Source: CAISCU01 sp051861545
GTDB lineage: Bacteria; Bacteroidota; Bacteroidia; UKL13-3
Direction: 5' to 3'
Assembly: GCA_051861545.1 (NCBI GenBank)
Contig: JBIMKP010000006.1
Span: 1-64,000, forward strand
Length of the DNA: 64,000 nt
Positions within the stretch are counted from its first letter, which is position 1. Each line of letters begins with the position of its first letter. The translations under genes and the position numbers were made by a program. Positions 15,928 through 24,994 of the stretch are shown here, one piece after another. The notes under the pieces were generated by a model. The model did not search any database and was not told the DNA's origin. It was given only the letters and a program-made list of their open reading frames with translations.

Positions 15928-15935
15928 TATTTTCG
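15928..15935 (+). promoter_or_regulatory. -7-like element TATTTTCG before glyS
   Basis: TATTTTCG ends five bases before the glyS ATG at 15941. It matches the TAnnTT(T/C)G pattern seen before several genes here. If functional, the glyS mRNA would be leaderless or nearly so. A clear -33 element is not visible. Confidence 0.4.
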
Positions 15936-15940
15936 CGGCT

Positions 15941-17413
15941 ATGTCTGAAGAAGTATTTAAAAAAGTGGTTTCCCATGCCAAGGAATATGGGTTTGTATTT
16001 CCTTCCAGTGAAATTTATGAAGGTTTAGGTGCTGTATATGATTACGGACAAAATGGTGCTGAATTAAAAAATAATCTCCGCCAATATTGGTGGAAATCGA
16101 TGGTGCAAATGCACGAAAACATTGTGGGTATTGATGCCGCCATTTTCATGCATCCTAAAGTTTGGAAAGCTTCTGGCCATATCGATGGTTTTAGCGACCC
16201 CATGATTGATAACAAAGATTCGAAAAAAAGATACCGTGCCGACCAATTATTGGAGGATAAAATAGAACGTTATAACAAAGATGGCAAAACCCAAAAAGCA
16301 GAAGAATTACAAGCTGCTATGGACCAAGCTTTGTTAGATAACAATTTAGCTGAGCTAAAAAACCTGATTGAAAAACACGAAATCGCTTGTCCTGTAAGTG
16401 GCACTAGAACTTGGACAGATGTTCGTCAGTTTAACCTCATGTTTAGCACCGAAATGGGCGCTATGGCTGGTGGTGAAGCGGATAAAGTTTATTTACGTCC
16501 TGAAACTGCACAAGGAATTTTTGTGAACTTCTTAAACGTACAAAAAACAGGTAGAATGAAAGTTCCTTTTGGAATTGCTCAAACAGGAAAAGCTTTCAGA
16601 AATGAAATCATTGCGCGTCAGTTTATCATGCGCATGCGTGAGTTTGAACAAATGGAAATGCAATTTTTTGTTCGTCCAGGTACACAAAAAGAATGGTATG
16701 CCTATTGGAAAGAAGCCAGAATGAAATGGCATCATAAATTAGGTTTTGGACCAGAAAAATACCGTTTTCATGACCATGTGAAATTGGCTCATTATGCCGA
16801 TGCAGCAGTTGATATTGAATTCGACTTCCCATTTGGTTTCAAAGAAATGGAAGGTATCCATAGCAGAACAGATTTCGATTTGAGAAACCATGGTGAATTA
16901 TCAGGTAAAAAACTTCAGTATTTTGATGCTGAACTAGACGAAAATGGAAAAGCTTATGGCAACTATATTCCTTATGTAATCGAAACATCAATTGGTTTAG
17001 ACCGTTTGTTCTTAGCCACTATGTGTGCTGCATACAAAGAAGAAGAAGTGGGTGAAGGCGATAAAAAAGATACACGTGTTGTATTGGCTTTACCACCAGC
17101 ATTGGCTCCAATTAAATTGGCGGTTTTCCCATTAACCAAAAAAGATGGATTACCTGAAATCGCTAGAAATATTATTGATGATTTAAAATTCGATTTCAAC
17201 TGTTTCTACGAAGAAAAAGATGCAATTGGAAAAAGATACAGAAGACAAGATGCTTTGGGAACTCCATTCTGTATTACCATTGATCACGAAAGCTTAACTA
17301 CCAATACTGTTACCATTCGTTACAGAGATACGATGGTTCAAGAAAGAATTGCAATCGACCAAATAAAAGCCTTGGTAAGTGATGCAGTAAGTTGGAAAAA
17401 TTTATTGGCTTAA
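15941..17413 (+). CDS. glyS: Glycyl-tRNA synthetase, dimeric type
   Basis: This encodes 490 residues of a class II aminoacyl-tRNA synthetase of the alpha2 (archaeal/eukaryotic-like) form used by Bacteroidota. It opens with SHAKEYGFVFPSSEIYEGLGAVYDYG. Motif 2 (GKAFRNEI) is at about 216-223 and motif 3 (ETSIGLDRL) at about 348-356. The C-terminal anticodon-binding domain begins near LAPIKLAVFPL. It charges tRNA-Gly with glycine in the cytoplasm. The stop is followed after three bases by the PAP2 gene, so it heads a plus-strand transcription unit. Nothing is missing or unusual. Confidence 0.96.
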   Translation: MSEEVFKKVVSHAKEYGFVFPSSEIYEGLGAVYDYGQNGAELKNNLRQYWWKSMVQMHENIVGIDAAIFMHPKVWKASGHIDGFSDPMIDNKDSKKRYRADQLLEDKIERYNKDGKTQKAEELQAAMDQALLDNNLAELKNLIEKHEIACPVSGTRTWTDVRQFNLMFSTEMGAMAGGEADKVYLRPETAQGIFVNFLNVQKTGRMKVPFGIAQTGKAFRNEIIARQFIMRMREFEQMEMQFFVRPGTQKEWYAYWKEARMKWHHKLGFGPEKYRFHDHVKLAHYADAAVDIEFDFPFGFKEMEGIHSRTDFDLRNHGELSGKKLQYFDAELDENGKAYGNYIPYVIETSIGLDRLFLATMCAAYKEEEVGEGDKKDTRVVLALPPALAPIKLAVFPLTKKDGLPEIARNIIDDLKFDFNCFYEEKDAIGKRYRRQDALGTPFCITIDHESLTTNTVTIRYRDTMVQERIAIDQIKALVSDAVSWKNLLA

Positions 17414-17416
17414 ATA

Positions 17417-18187
17417 ATGGAACATCCAATTGGTAAAGTCTTCAAAACATCACTCTTGTTTTATGCTTTGATGCTATTACCAATTGGATTTTTTTCATTG
17501 GCATTTTTAGGAAGTCAGGTCGATTCTATTTGGGTGTATCCCTCCTATTTTATCACCGAAAGTGCCGGAAAATATGGAACCATAGTGATATTGGTTTTAT
17601 GCTCTTGGTTTTATGGCATTCGGCTAGAAGGATTCAAAAACAAAGTATTTGCATTTCTTAAATCATTTGTATCCCTACTTCTATTTTTTATCCTGTTTGC
17701 CTATATCAATGAACACATCACAAAACCAATGGTATCAGCAGCAAGACCAAGTCATATTTACATTTTTTCGAAAAGTGTTTGGCCAATAGAAGCCGCTCAT
17801 TTCTATGAAAAATCGAAAATAGAAAGAAGCAAGATTTTAAATGAAATCATACAAAAAAACGATAGTAATTTTCAAGACATTCATCCATTGGTGAAAGCAC
17901 ATTGGATTGAAGAATCGGGCTTTTCTTTTCCATCAGGACATAGTTTTAATTCATGGATGATTGCAGTAGTTTTATCTTATTCAATTCTACAATTAAGAGT
18001 GAAACATCAATTTCGAAAATATTATTGGATTCCTTTTTTATGGGCTGCATTGGTTGCCATATCAAGAGTGATGTTAGGCGCTCATAGCATTGTTGATATT
18101 GCTGCAGGCTCGATTATGGGAATTATAATTGCGAGTATTTTTCTTTATTTCGACAAAACAAGGCCTTTTATATTTCAAAAAAAATAA
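17417..18187 (+). CDS. PAP2-family membrane phosphatase
   Basis: This encodes 256 residues with about six membrane helices. All three phosphatase motifs are present: KPMVSAARP (KX6RP, Lys 103, Arg 110), PSGH (172-175) and SRVMLGAHSIVD (SRX5HX3D, His 223, Asp 227). Members dephosphorylate lipid phosphates such as phosphatidylglycerophosphate or undecaprenyl pyrophosphate. The insert between motifs 1 and 2 (YIFSKSVWPIEAAHFYEKSK) is long. It is packed between glyS and a glycosyltransferase with gaps of three and one bases. The glycosyltransferase neighbour makes a lipid-carrier role plausible, but the substrate is open. Confidence 0.9.
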   Translation: MEHPIGKVFKTSLLFYALMLLPIGFFSLAFLGSQVDSIWVYPSYFITESAGKYGTIVILVLCSWFYGIRLEGFKNKVFAFLKSFVSLLLFFILFAYINEHITKPMVSAARPSHIYIFSKSVWPIEAAHFYEKSKIERSKILNEIIQKNDSNFQDIHPLVKAHWIEESGFSFPSGHSFNSWMIAVVLSYSILQLRVKHQFRKYYWIPFLWAALVAISRVMLGAHSIVDIAAGSIMGIIIASIFLYFDKTRPFIFQKK

Positions 18188-18188
18188 G

Positions 18189-19256
18189 ATGAAAATACTT
18201 TATGGAGTGCCTGGAGAAGGCATGGGACATGCAACCAGAACAAAAGTAATTGTTTCACATTTGCTTGAAAAAGGACATGATGTTAAAATGGTTTCAAGCG
18301 ACAGAGCTTTTAACTTTTTAAAGAGTGCATTTCCTGGAAGAGTTTATGAAATTGAAGGATTACATTTTGCATTCAAAAAAGGGAAAGTTTCAAAAAGTGG
18401 AACTTTTATGTTGAATCTTAAAAATCTACCCAAAACCCTATTCAAAAACTTTGAACAATTTTTGTTTTTGGATGAAAATTTTCAACCTGATATCATTATA
18501 TCAGATTTCGAATCATTCACTCATTTTTTTGCAAAAACGCATGGTATTCCATTTATCAGCATAGATAATATGCAGGTAATGGACAGATGTAAGTTGGATA
18601 TAGAAATTGAAGATGATGAAAAATCGAATTACAGATTAGCGAAAAACATTGTAAAAGCAAAGGTTCCAGGTGCAGAGCAATATTTCATTAGTTCGTTTTT
18701 TGAAGCAAAAATTAATAAAGAAAATACGCAATTAGTTCCTCCAATCATCCGCCAATCTATTCAAGAAGCAAAAGTGGAAAAAGGAAATCATATTTTGGTT
18801 TATCAATCAACTGGAGCAGGAAGAAAATTGATTGAAATCCTAAAGAAACTAAAAAAAGAACAATTCATTGTTTACGGATATAATATTGATGAAGAAGATG
18901 AAAATATACTATTGAAAAAATTCTCCGAAACAGAATTCATTGAGTATTTTGCTAAATCGAAAGCAGTGATTGCCAATGGAGGATTTTCATTTATCAGTGA
19001 AGCTATTTATTTAAAAAAGCCCATTTATTCATTTCCGCTGGAAGGACAATTTGAGCAATACATGAACGCTGCATATATAGAAAAATGTGGCTATGGCAGA
19101 CATTTCAACAAAATGAAAGAAGACTATTTAAAAGCATTTTTGTATGATTTGGAAATCTTTCAAAACAATCTGAACGCCTATCAACAAAATGGAAATGAAC
19201 TTTTATTTGAAAGAATTGATACTTACTTAAACGAATTTGAAAAATCACAAAAATGA
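18189..19256 (+). CDS. GT-B glycosyltransferase (MJ1255/VC2487-like)
   Basis: This encodes 355 residues. The N-terminus MKILYGVPGEGMGHATRTKV has the glycine-rich loop and HATR motif of MurG-like GT-B enzymes in the MJ1255 family. The C-terminal half has the donor-binding segment VIANGGFSFISEAIYLKKPI followed by PLEGQFEQYMNA, comparable to the NGGxxxxxEAxxxxxPxxxxPxxxQxEQ pattern. The start at 18189 is preferred over an ATG overlapping the PAP2 gene because the fold begins there. It overlaps menE by four bases (ATGA). The acceptor is unknown, with a glycolipid a reasonable guess. Confidence 0.82.
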   Translation: MKILYGVPGEGMGHATRTKVIVSHLLEKGHDVKMVSSDRAFNFLKSAFPGRVYEIEGLHFAFKKGKVSKSGTFMLNLKNLPKTLFKNFEQFLFLDENFQPDIIISDFESFTHFFAKTHGIPFISIDNMQVMDRCKLDIEIEDDEKSNYRLAKNIVKAKVPGAEQYFISSFFEAKINKENTQLVPPIIRQSIQEAKVEKGNHILVYQSTGAGRKLIEILKKLKKEQFIVYGYNIDEEDENILLKKFSETEFIEYFAKSKAVIANGGFSFISEAIYLKKPIYSFPLEGQFEQYMNAAYIEKCGYGRHFNKMKEDYLKAFLYDLEIFQNNLNAYQQNGNELLFERIDTYLNEFEKSQK

Positions 19257-20344
19257 TTGTTGGATTTGAAACATCAGCACAAGAAATTTCAATTGATGAA
19301 AGCAATTTTGAATTGCTCAATTCAATTGCATTAAAGAGTGCAAATGATGAAAAAGTAAGGTCATTGCTATTGAAATGGTTTAGCAATGAAAATTTTGTTT
19401 TTAAAAGTTCAGGTTCTACAGGTAAACCAAAGGAATTTTCATTTAACAAAGCACAGGTAAAACTGAGTGCAGAAGCCAGTATAGAAGCATTTGGACTCAC
19501 AAAAAATGACCATTTGCTTTTATTAATGAATGCTGATTTTGTTGGAGCAGCTATGTTGGTTTTGAGGGCAGCTGTTTTAGATGCACGATTAAGTATATTG
19601 CCGATTAATTCGGCTTCAACTCTACACATAGAAATCAACCATGATTATACTTTTTGTTCAATGGTTCCATTGCAGATGATGGAAAGTATCAAACAAGATG
19701 CAAATGCAATTATCAAACTAAAAAGATTTAAGAAAATACTGCTTGGAGGCAATAGTATTTCCTTACAATTGGAGCAATTGATAATAGAAAATGATTTGGA
19801 AGTCTACCATAGCTATGGAATGACGGAAACATTATCACACATTGCAATAAGAAGAATTGGATATGAAAGCCATTTTAAGCCACTTAGAGGAACTGAAATA
19901 CAATTAAGCAATAACCATTGTGTTTGTATAAAAAATGCTGTTACAATTGATTGGTTAGAAACAAATGATATAGCAGAATTGAATGAATCGGGTGAATTAA
20001 GAATAATTGGCAGAAAAGATTTTGTTATCAATTCTGGCGGCATTAAATATTCACCAGAACAAATTGAAAATCGAATTCAAAACTATTTAAATATCCAAGA
20101 CATAAAATGGAATGAATTTATGATTGGATGGAAAAGAAGTGAAGCATTGGGACAAGAGATAATTTTGCTCATAGAAAACCAAAATATTGAAGAAGAGCAG
20201 TTTGAAAATTTAAAAAATCACTTGAAGAAATTTGATGAAAAACACGCATTTCCAAAGAGCTGGAAACGAATAAGTTCATTTATTAGGACAGAAAACGGGA
20301 AATTGGACAGAATAAACACAATTGAATCGTCTCATAACCAATAA
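19253..20344 (+). CDS. menE: AMP-binding ligase, probable O-succinylbenzoate-CoA ligase
   Basis: This encodes 363 residues, shorter than typical acyl-CoA synthetases but usual for Bacteroidota MenE. The phosphate loop SSGSTGKPK is at 52-60, the YHSYGMTETLSHIA motif near 185, and the conserved IGRKDFVINSGGIKYSPEQIE linker near 245-265. MenE makes O-succinylbenzoyl-CoA in menaquinone biosynthesis. The other men genes are not in this window, so the symbol rests on protein features. The start overlaps the preceding stop (ATGA), so translation is coupled. Confidence 0.8.
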   Translation: MIVGFETSAQEISIDESNFELLNSIALKSANDEKVRSLLLKWFSNENFVFKSSGSTGKPKEFSFNKAQVKLSAEASIEAFGLTKNDHLLLLMNADFVGAAMLVLRAAVLDARLSILPINSASTLHIEINHDYTFCSMVPLQMMESIKQDANAIIKLKRFKKILLGGNSISLQLEQLIIENDLEVYHSYGMTETLSHIAIRRIGYESHFKPLRGTEIQLSNNHCVCIKNAVTIDWLETNDIAELNESGELRIIGRKDFVINSGGIKYSPEQIENRIQNYLNIQDIKWNEFMIGWKRSEALGQEIILLIENQNIEEEQFENLKNHLKKFDEKHAFPKSWKRISSFIRTENGKLDRINTIESSHNQ

Positions 20345-20401
20345 ATTAAACTAATAATAATTTGTTTACCAAAATAGATGTGGTAAAGCCAATCAAATTT
20401 T

Positions 20402-20409
20402 TAAATTCG
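20402..20409 (+). promoter_or_regulatory. -7-like element TAAATTCG before the DUF2795 gene
   Basis: TAAATTCG followed by CG lies 22 bases upstream of the ATG at 20432 and matches the TAnnTT(T/C)G pattern. No convincing -33 element is seen. Confidence 0.4.
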
Positions 20410-20431
20410 CGTAAAGTTAAATATTAATATT

Positions 20432-20653
20432 ATGTATTGGACACTTGAACTTGCTTCTTATCTGGATGATGCGCCATGGCCAGCAACCAAAGATGAATTG
20501 ATTGACTATTCAATCCGCTCGGGAGCACCTTTGGAAGTGATAGAAAACCTGCAGGAACTCGAAGATGATGGAGAACCATTTGAAACCATCGAAGAGATCT
20601 GGCCAGACTATCCTACCAATGAAGATTACTTTTACAACGAAGACGAGTTGTAA
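20432..20653 (+). CDS. DUF2795 domain protein
   Basis: This encodes 73 residues, strongly acidic. It opens MYWTLELASYLDDAPWPATKDELIDY and continues RSGAPLEVIENLQELEDDGE, the DUF2795 fold in which 'xaPWPatkdELIdya...G.p.eVienLq.L' is conserved. Such proteins are common and highly conserved in Bacteroidota, but their function is unknown. It is a single-gene unit with its own promoter motif and a strong terminator, and faces the Fic-fold gene convergently. Confidence 0.85.
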   Translation: MYWTLELASYLDDAPWPATKDELIDYSIRSGAPLEVIENLQELEDDGEPFETIEEIWPDYPTNEDYFYNEDEL

Positions 20654-20656
20654 TGA

Positions 20657-20691
20657 AAAAGGGCTGATTCAAGTTATGAGTCAGCCCTTTT
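20657..20691. terminator. Bidirectional terminator between the DUF2795 and Fic-fold genes
   Basis: The stem AAAAGGGCTGA / TCAGCCCTTTT (20657-20667 and 20681-20691) has a 13-base loop, with a T-run on the plus strand and an A-run that gives T on the minus strand. It sits between two convergent genes and can serve both. Confidence 0.88.
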
Positions 20692-20712
20692 TATTTGATT
20701 AAATTAATACTT

Positions 20713-21879
20713 TTAAATTTCTTCGTTGAATTCTTCTTCTTCCATTCCGGAATTCTCGTTGTTATTTACAAAATCTGCTTGATAAGTTTCAAGTTGAGGA
20801 TTTGTTTTCTCATGTAAATTGATGCAATAACGCAATCCTGCGCCGGCACCAATTGATCGAACCAAACCTAACTCGAGTAACAAAGCAAAATCTCTTTGAA
20901 TGGTTTTTCTGTTACAATCAAACTCGTTTACTAATTCTTTGGTTGAAATAAAACCTCTATGTTGAACAATGTACATGATAAGCTTCTGACGCTTATTTAA
21001 AATATTCTCATCAATCTCTTTTAATTTATAACCACGTTCGAAAACATAATTCATGATGTTTTTCTGACGCGGATTCAATTTTTCGAAATCAACCTGTTTT
21101 CTAAAAAATGTTCTTAGTAAATCCTTGATTTTAGCTAATTGATCAAGGTGCATTCTTAAGCCAAAAACCAATTGCTCATTTAAATTTACTTCATCCGATT
21201 TTGTTAACTGTAGGTATTCGTTTTTGTTGATGTACAATTCGTGTTCCAAACTCATCAAACCAAATAAATCCATTTGATTTTTAGCAAGCCAGAAATACTG
21301 TAACAAGCAAGCAACTTTTGGTTTCAGTTCTTCAAAAATTTGGAGTGACATTATTCTAAAATGCAGCATCCAAGATTGCACAATTGGATGAAATTCATTG
21401 TCGTTATTCAAAAATTCGAATAAAGCATCCAATTCCAGCTCTGCTTCAACATTTAATCTTTCAGGAAACTGGATTTGATTACTAGAAAACAAATTAACAT
21501 CACTATTTCCTTGATATAGCTCTAAAACCAAAATCTTATGCAATTGATAAAAAAGTGGCAAACTCAAAGACTGTTCTAAATTTTCAAGAAGCAGAGATTC
21601 AGCCTTACTAAAAACTTCGATTGCGCGTTCATTCAGGCCACTCGCTCGTAAGTTTTTATTGATGATATATTTTACCGTCTTTATTTCAATTAGGTTATGA
21701 TCCAAAGCATTGGCATAATAGTTCCTAAGAATGGAACTATTCTGAGCCTCAATCGCTCTAATTTGCTCAGGCAAATCGATAAATTCATAGATATTCCTTA
21801 GCTCATCGTGTTGCCTGACACAATCGATGAAAGCATGGTCTGCAGAAATCTGTGGTTCGTACTTATTAACAAGAATCAT
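20713..21879 (-). CDS. Fic-fold protein lacking the catalytic motif, with C-terminal helix-turn-helix
   Basis: This encodes 388 residues in the cytoplasm. The middle follows the Fic architecture: SILRNYYANAL (inhibitory-helix region), LFYQLHKILVLEL, then FHPIVQSWMLHFRIMSLQIFE. Active Fic enzymes have HPFxDGNGRxxR at this last place; here the aligned residues are QIFEELKPKVAC, so the catalytic His, the Asn and both Arg are gone. Residues about 290-350 form a DeoR-like helix-turn-helix (TKELVNEFDCNRKTIQRDFA LLLELGLV, split here), and the tail is acidic. AMPylation activity is unlikely. A DNA-binding or ligand-sensing role is more probable. Confidence 0.75.
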   Translation of the reverse strand: MILVNKYEPQISADHAFIDCVRQHDELRNIYEFIDLPEQIRAIEAQNSSILRNYYANALDHNLIEIKTVKYIINKNLRASGLNERAIEVFSKAESLLLENLEQSLSLPLFYQLHKILVLELYQGNSDVNLFSSNQIQFPERLNVEAELELDALFEFLNNDNEFHPIVQSWMLHFRIMSLQIFEELKPKVACLLQYFWLAKNQMDLFGLMSLEHELYINKNEYLQLTKSDEVNLNEQLVFGLRMHLDQLAKIKDLLRTFFRKQVDFEKLNPRQKNIMNYVFERGYKLKEIDENILNKRQKLIMYIVQHRGFISTKELVNEFDCNRKTIQRDFALLLELGLVRSIGAGAGLRYCINLHEKTNPQLETYQADFVNNNENSGMEEEEFNEEI

Positions 21880-21982
21880 TAACTACGAAACTAAGGCCTA
21901 AACATATAGCCTTTTCATTGCTTTCTAAGCACCTGTTGGTGGATAGTATAGGAAAGCGGGCACAATTCGTCCCTAAAAATGC

Positions 21983-22010
21983 GTAGAGCCTTGATAAATC
22001 AAGGCTCTAC
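21983..22010. repeat. 28-nt inverted repeat, a second palindrome type
   Basis: GTAGAGCCTTGAT and ATCAAGGCTCTAC are perfect 13-bp arms separated by AA. The sequence differs from the GGATGGAC family. It lies in the 190-base gap between the Fic-fold gene and the GT-C gene and lacks a T-run, so it looks more like a dispersed repeat than a terminator. Confidence 0.7.
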
Positions 22011-22069
22011 AAAGTTAAGAATTTTTAGACAGGCTAAAAAAGTGCTGTGAATAAATGAAATAAAAACAC

Positions 22070-24976
22070 TTAATTTCCACCCAATGCTTTGTATCTATCC
22101 ATGCATTGAGCTGCATAATCGGCCTTTCCTTGCTTAGTAAATACATTCGCTAAATCGAACCAAGCCTGGGCATAATTTTGGTTTAAACTCAAAGCCATTT
22201 GATAAGTATCTGAGGCTTTTTCGAGACTTCCCACATACTCATAACACTTAGCCAAATAGTAATAAAACTCAGGTATGCTAGAGCTATGTTTTATAGCCAT
22301 TTCGAATTGTTTTATTGCAGTATTATAATCACCTAAATTCATGTAACATAAACCACTGTAATACCAGCTTTCCGAAACGTTTTCTTTGTATTGGGTTGAT
22401 TTAGCAAATGCTTCGTTTGCTTTAGCAAAATTTCTTCTATTAAAATGAACGATACCTAAATTGCTCCATGCAGAAAAATTCTCAGGGTAAATTTCTATGG
22501 CTTTATTCAACATTATTTCTGCGCTATCAATTCTTCCTTTATTAAGAAGTGAGAATCCCAATAAACGCCAAGCTTCTTCATCTTTATCAGCATATTTTAC
22601 TGCCTTTTCGAAATACCAAATTGCAGAATCTAGGTTATTTTTTTCAAGCGCTATATAACCTAAAGGCATAAAATTATTCTCTCTTTTTACAACAGCGGCC
22701 AAAGGTATTCCATCAGCCATTACTGTATAAACAGTGCCTTTGGGAGGAAATGAGCCATTCAATAATTCATGTTGAGAAAAAGTACGGCTGGTCATAATTA
22801 AATAATCCCAATTTTGCTTTTGCTCTTCACTTTCTCTTGTCCAAACAAAATTTAATCTTGGATTAATTTGATGCGCCCAATAAGCAGCGGTAGTAATCTC
22901 ATTATTGATTCCTATAACCAAAGAATCTTTTGGATGTTGGTTGGCAATCCATTCGGCAGCTTCTCTGCAGGAGTTAGAATAATAATCGGTTTCATAAGTT
23001 CCAAAAGCACCTTTTAATCCACCAGTAAATTCATTAAAATAAACATACTGATTGGGGTGATTTTGAACAAACCACAAGGTAGGTTTTACAAATAATCCAC
23101 CTAAAACTACAGCACCGGCAATTGCTACAAGCTTATTTCTGCTTAATAAATAATCATAAAAAACAGCAGCTAAAGGAACAGCAGATGATAAAATGAATAA
23201 GTAGTGCCTCCATCCATTGTAATAGTTCAGATTACTCAATTCAGCATAAGCAATCGGAAACAAACTCATGAAAATTAACATTCCCCAAAAAGGAGCATTC
23301 TTTTCTTTTCTAATAAAAGGTAAAGCCAGAATACTACCTAAAAAGCCAACAATTAAATAAATAGGATTTCCAATACCCAAAAACTTCACCACATAATACC
23401 AAGGAGCAGCGGTAAGCATATACATACGTTTACCTTCAAACAGCTCCACATTGTTCGTGTAAAAGGCATTTTCAGAAGCCTTTGCATAAGCTTGATAAGG
23501 ATGTGTAATTGGGTTGTTTAAAGCATAAGGCCAAACCAATATTCCGACTATATAAGCAACAATAGTTACTACAAGAAATATTTTAGCATAAGGAAGAATG
23601 AGTTTGAATGCATTTTCTTTTTTCGATCTCAATTTACTTAGCCATAAAACCGCTAAAAACAAACCAAAATAGGCGATAATTAACAATGCACCAACCCTTG
23701 AAGCGATACCCATTCCTATACCTACACCCAACCAAACTTCATGAGAAAACTTAGGGAATGGCATTTTTCTAAGCACTTTAACAAGGAATAAACCAGAAAA
23801 AGCAAAACCCAAAGCAAATGGAATATCTGTTGGATTATTCATGGAATTACCAAACCAACCCGGATTAAAAAACATGAATAAAAGTGCAAGAACTGCAGCA
23901 CGCCATGAAGCCAATTCGAAAGCAATGAGTGATACAAAGACCAATCCTAAAAATCCATATAAAGAATTGATGAAATGCCTAGTTTCAAAAACTCCAGTGC
24001 CTAACCAATTGTAGGCAAAAGCTGAAACTGTATTGATTTGCTCACCATAAAAACGGTAAGCTTGACGAATGTACTCTGCACTATTAGCAGGTTCTGCCAA
24101 AGCAGCAGTATCTGAACCAAAAGTAGTAATGTAACGATAAGCCAATTGAGAGTAATCATTATGGGCTTTTTCGTCCCAAGTACTACCAAAATCCTGACTT
24201 AACATTGGCATAAAGAAAAATGCCAAGGCAAAAAACACTAAATATAATAACTTATAAAAACCACTATTTCCATTAGAAAAAGCTAATCCATCTTTTTTAA
24301 TTCTGAATAAACTATCTGTGACAAAATAATGCCATCTCAAACTAAAAATAGCTGAAAATAAGCTTCCAAAACTTACTTTATTTGGCTTTTCTGTTTGAAT
24401 TTGAACCTCTGAAATTGAGATATTATTGGCATTAATAGCGTAAACCATTTGTAACCAATTGTTACAAGATGCAAATTCATTGTCAAATAAGGATTTTAAA
24501 TTCCCTGTTTTTGTAAAGAAGGCACCCGAAAAATTATCACGCAGATTTAAAGGAGTGAAAATTCTCGCAAAAGCATTAGGTAGTTTTCCCGAAGCTGTTT
24601 TTTTGTTTTTATCAACCTGATTTAAAACTAGCAAATTTGAATTTGCTAATGATTTTTTATGGGCATTAAAACCTTGAACCAAGTTTGAAATAGGATGATG
24701 TGCATCAGCTAAAAATAGAGAATAAGCTCCGGTAGATTTTTCAGCAGCCAAAGCAGCTTGAGTTCCTAAACTTTCATTAGCAGCATAAACAAATAACTTC
24801 CCTTTTTGAATCCATTCATCTAAAGGATTTGTATTTAAACCTCCAGCTTGTAAACAATGAACTTCTATGTCCAATTTACTTTTTTGGAAGAGGTTCTGAA
24901 TACTAGAAACAAAAGTTTCATTGGTGTTTTTTGCATTAATTAAAACGGAAACACGTGATTCATTTAACACACTCAT
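22070..24976 (-). CDS. Membrane protein fusing a degenerate GT2 domain, a GT-C-like region and TPR repeats
   Basis: This encodes 968 residues. About residues 8-200 resemble a GT2 GT-A fold (VSVLINAKNTNETFVSSIQN, then AYSLFLADAHH) but without a clear DxD and acceptor motif. From about 240 to 650 there are ten or more membrane helices, with a periplasmic loop opening QDFGSTWDEKAHNDYSQLAY and FNPGWFGNSMNNPTDIPFAL, as in GT-C/PMT-type transferases. About 755-960 hold at least five TPR units (LGYIALEKNNLDSAIWYFEK, AWRLLGFSLLNKGRIDSAE). It is the last gene of a three-gene minus-strand operon. It likely transfers sugars from a lipid carrier outside the membrane. Substrates are unknown. Confidence 0.75.
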   Translation of the reverse strand: MSVLNESRVSVLINAKNTNETFVSSIQNLFQKSKLDIEVHCLQAGGLNTNPLDEWIQKGKLFVYAANESLGTQAALAAEKSTGAYSLFLADAHHPISNLVQGFNAHKKSLANSNLLVLNQVDKNKKTASGKLPNAFARIFTPLNLRDNFSGAFFTKTGNLKSLFDNEFASCNNWLQMVYAINANNISISEVQIQTEKPNKVSFGSLFSAIFSLRWHYFVTDSLFRIKKDGLAFSNGNSGFYKLLYLVFFALAFFFMPMLSQDFGSTWDEKAHNDYSQLAYRYITTFGSDTAALAEPANSAEYIRQAYRFYGEQINTVSAFAYNWLGTGVFETRHFINSLYGFLGLVFVSLIAFELASWRAAVLALLFMFFNPGWFGNSMNNPTDIPFALGFAFSGLFLVKVLRKMPFPKFSHEVWLGVGIGMGIASRVGALLIIAYFGLFLAVLWLSKLRSKKENAFKLILPYAKIFLVVTIVAYIVGILVWPYALNNPITHPYQAYAKASENAFYTNNVELFEGKRMYMLTAAPWYYVVKFLGIGNPIYLIVGFLGSILALPFIRKEKNAPFWGMLIFMSLFPIAYAELSNLNYYNGWRHYLFILSSAVPLAAVFYDYLLSRNKLVAIAGAVVLGGLFVKPTLWFVQNHPNQYVYFNEFTGGLKGAFGTYETDYYSNSCREAAEWIANQHPKDSLVIGINNEITTAAYWAHQINPRLNFVWTRESEEQKQNWDYLIMTSRTFSQHELLNGSFPPKGTVYTVMADGIPLAAVVKRENNFMPLGYIALEKNNLDSAIWYFEKAVKYADKDEEAWRLLGFSLLNKGRIDSAEIMLNKAIEIYPENFSAWSNLGIVHFNRRNFAKANEAFAKSTQYKENVSESWYYSGLCYMNLGDYNTAIKQFEMAIKHSSSIPEFYYYLAKCYEYVGSLEKASDTYQMALSLNQNYAQAWFDLANVFTKQGKADYAAQCMDRYKALGGN

Positions 24977-24994
24977 TTTTTATAAACTTGGGAT

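Larger units (their letters stand above)
15384..15940. other. 557-bp non-coding gap upstream of glyS
   Basis: This gap holds no credible gene. It contains a 13-bp inverted repeat (15599-15658), a run of decayed GGATGG-like sequence (15727-15810), two good palindromic repeats (15814-15833 and 15842-15867) and the probable glyS promoter motif. Short open frames across the palindromes read as DGRPSIP-type peptides and are products of the repeats. Confidence 0.7.

Noticed and set aside
15680..16028. Short open frames on both strands before glyS reading DGRPSIP-type peptides
   Set aside because: They consist of the palindromic repeats and overlap the glyS start; there is no independent coding sign.
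19105..19638. 177-residue minus-strand open frame across the GT-B and menE genes
   Set aside because: It is antisense to two well-supported genes and has no recognisable domain.
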